Assembly: GCA_002304785.1 (NCBI GenBank)
Contig: DBMG01000087.1
Span: forward strand, 1-16,670
Length of the DNA stretch: 16,670 nt
DNA from: Candidatus Accumulibacter sp. UBA704
GTDB lineage: Bacteria > Pseudomonadota > Gammaproteobacteria > Burkholderiales > Rhodocyclaceae
Reading direction: 5' to 3'
Both the position numbers and the translations under genes were made by a program. Below are positions 15,459-16,670 of the stretch, in pieces (the stretch's first letter is position 1; every line of letters starts with the position of its first letter). Below the pieces are notes generated by a model. That model worked only from the letters and a program-made list of their open reading frames with translations, made no database searches and had not been told where the DNA came from.

Positions 15459-16670
15459 TTATTGCTGGCTGTTGAGCTTGGCCTTCAACAAGGCGCCAAG
15501 GTTGGTCGTACCCGAACTGACACTGCTCTCGGCCGAGAACTTCTGCATGGCTTCGTGCTGCTCGGCCTGATCCTTGGCCTTGATCGACAGGTTGATCGAA
15601 CGCGTCTTGCGGTCGATGTTGATGATCATCGCCTCGATCGCGTCGCCTTCCTTGTAGACCTTGGTCAGGTCGTCAATTCGATCGCGGGAAACCTCGGAAG
15701 CGCGCAGGTAGCCTTCCATGTCGCCATCAAGGGTAACCACGGCACCGCGGGCATCCACCGATTTCACCGTACCGCGGACGATGGCGTTCTTCTCGTGGGT
15801 AGCGATGAAATTGGTGTAGGGGTCACCGTCCAATTGCTTGATGCCGAGGGAGATACGTTCCTTCTCGGTATCGATGGCCAGCACCACGGCCTCGACTTCG
15901 TCGCCCTTCTTGAAATTGCGGATGGCTTCCTCGCCCGGGGTCGACCACGACAGGTCGGACAGGTGCACCAGACCGTCGATACCGCCCGGCAGGCCGATGA
16001 ACACACCGAAATCGGTAATCGACTTGATGGCGCCGCGAACCTTGTCGCCCTTCTTGTGATTCATGGCGAAGTCGTCCCACGGATTGGCCACGCACTGCTT
16101 CATGCCGAGGGAGATACGACGACGCTCTTCGTCGATTTCGAGGATCATGACTTCGACTTCGTCGCCGAGCTGGACAACCTTCGACGGATGGACGTTCTTG
16201 TTGGTCCAGTCCATTTCCGAAACGTGCACCAAGCCTTCGATGCCCTGCTCGATTTCGACGAATGCACCGTAGTCGGTCAGGTTGGTGACCTTGCCGAACA
16301 GACGGGTGCCTTGCGGGTAACGGCGGGCAATGCCGACCCACGGATCTTCGCCGAGCTGCTTGAGGCCGAGCGAAACACGGTTCTTGTCCTGGTCGAACTT
16401 GAGGATCTTGGCTTGCACTTCGTCGCCGACCGCCAAGACTTCCGACGGATGACGGACACGGCGCCAGGCCAGGTCGGTGATGTGCAGCAGACCATCGATG
16501 CCGCCGAGGTCAACGAATGCGCCGTAGTCGGTGATGTTCTTGACCACGCCCTTGACGATGCTGCCTTCCTTCAGGTTGGACAGCAGTGCTTCGCGCTCTT
16601 CGCCCACCGTGGCTTCGAGCACGGCGCGACGGGAAACGACGACGTTGTTGCGCTTGCGGTCGAGCTTGAT
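15459..16670 (-). CDS. rpsA: 30S ribosomal protein S1, C-terminal part (5' end outside window)
   Basis: S1 binds mRNA on the 30S subunit and is needed for translation initiation on most mRNAs. The frame is open through the window edge at 16670 and ends with TAA at 15461-15459, giving 403 residues. The first residues, IKLDRKRNNVVVSRRA, correspond to about residue 150 of E. coli S1, so domain 1 and most of domain 2 are missing only because of the window edge. Four S1 (OB-fold) repeats are visible at about 36-106, 121-192, 208-279 and 295-366, the first three with the NITDYGAFV or SITDFGVFI core. A short linker ends in LGALLKAKLNSQQ. A GTG at 16622 is an internal valine, not the start. ihfB follows after 9 nt. 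Confidence 0.97.
   Translation of the reverse strand: MKLDRKRNNVVVSRRAVLEATVGEEREALLSNLKEGSIVKGVVKNITDYGAFVDLGGIDGLLHITDLAWRRVRHPSEVLAVGDEVQAKILKFDQDKNRVSLGLKQLGEDPWVGIARRYPQGTRLFGKVTNLTDYGAFVEIEQGIEGLVHVSEMDWTNKNVHPSKVVQLGDEVEVMILEIDEERRRISLGMKQCVANPWDDFAMNHKKGDKVRGAIKSITDFGVFIGLPGGIDGLVHLSDLSWSTPGEEAIRNFKKGDEVEAVVLAIDTEKERISLGIKQLDGDPYTNFIATHEKNAIVRGTVKSVDARGAVVTLDGDMEGYLRASEVSRDRIDDLTKVYKEGDAIEAMIINIDRKTRSINLSIKAKDQAEQHEAMQKFSAESSVSSGTTNLGALLKAKLNSQQ

Overview
The window is high-GC DNA read as part of a Gram-negative betaproteobacterial chromosome. The order rpsA-ihfB-lapA-lapB-rfaE1-hldD-cysM, with a heptose kinase that lacks the fused nucleotidyltransferase domain, is what I expect from Rhodocyclales- or Nitrosomonadales-like betaproteobacteria. 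That placement is inference from gene order and protein similarity recalled from memory, not from a search.

The plus-strand half (1-9232) is a dense sugar-catabolism operon. It holds the 3' end of araB (L-ribulokinase), araA (L-arabinose isomerase), a complete YtfQ/YtfR/YtfT/YjfF-type sugar ABC importer (binding protein, double ATPase, two permeases), then galT and galK of the Leloir pathway. Several joints are tight: the ytfR/ytfT and ytfT/yjfF junctions are ATGA overlaps, and galT/galK are 11 nt apart. The larger gaps sit on either side of the binding-protein gene and hold REP-like inverted repeats. Pentose (arabinose) and hexose (galactose) catabolism thus share one importer, which fits the structural similarity of L-arabinose and D-galactose and their co-occurrence in arabinogalactans. 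araD, galE, galM and a dedicated regulator are not in view.

At 9223-9232 the operon meets a convergent gene tail to tail, with a 10-nt overlap. That gene encodes a small XRE-type helix-turn-helix protein with a C-terminal two-helix membrane domain. A perfect 16-bp palindrome just upstream of it is a candidate operator.

From there to 16670 everything is on the minus strand and looks like core chromosome. In transcription order: rpsA (5' end outside the window), ihfB, a strong intrinsic terminator, lapA, lapB (LPS assembly/LpxC control), rfaE1 and hldD (ADP-heptose synthesis), cysM (cysteine synthase B) and a PolB-type 3'-5' exonuclease. The LPS genes lapAB, rfaE1 and hldD form one functional block. 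Between rfaE1 and hldD lies a short duplicate of the hldD start (11 identical codon meanings, four silent differences) forming a 25-codon leader frame.

I see no RNA genes, CRISPR array, insertion sequence or phage gene. No clearly new multi-gene system is visible. The best second-look items are the merged arabinose/galactose locus, the hldD leader duplicate, the REP-like structures around the binding-protein gene, and the membrane HTH gene with its palindrome.
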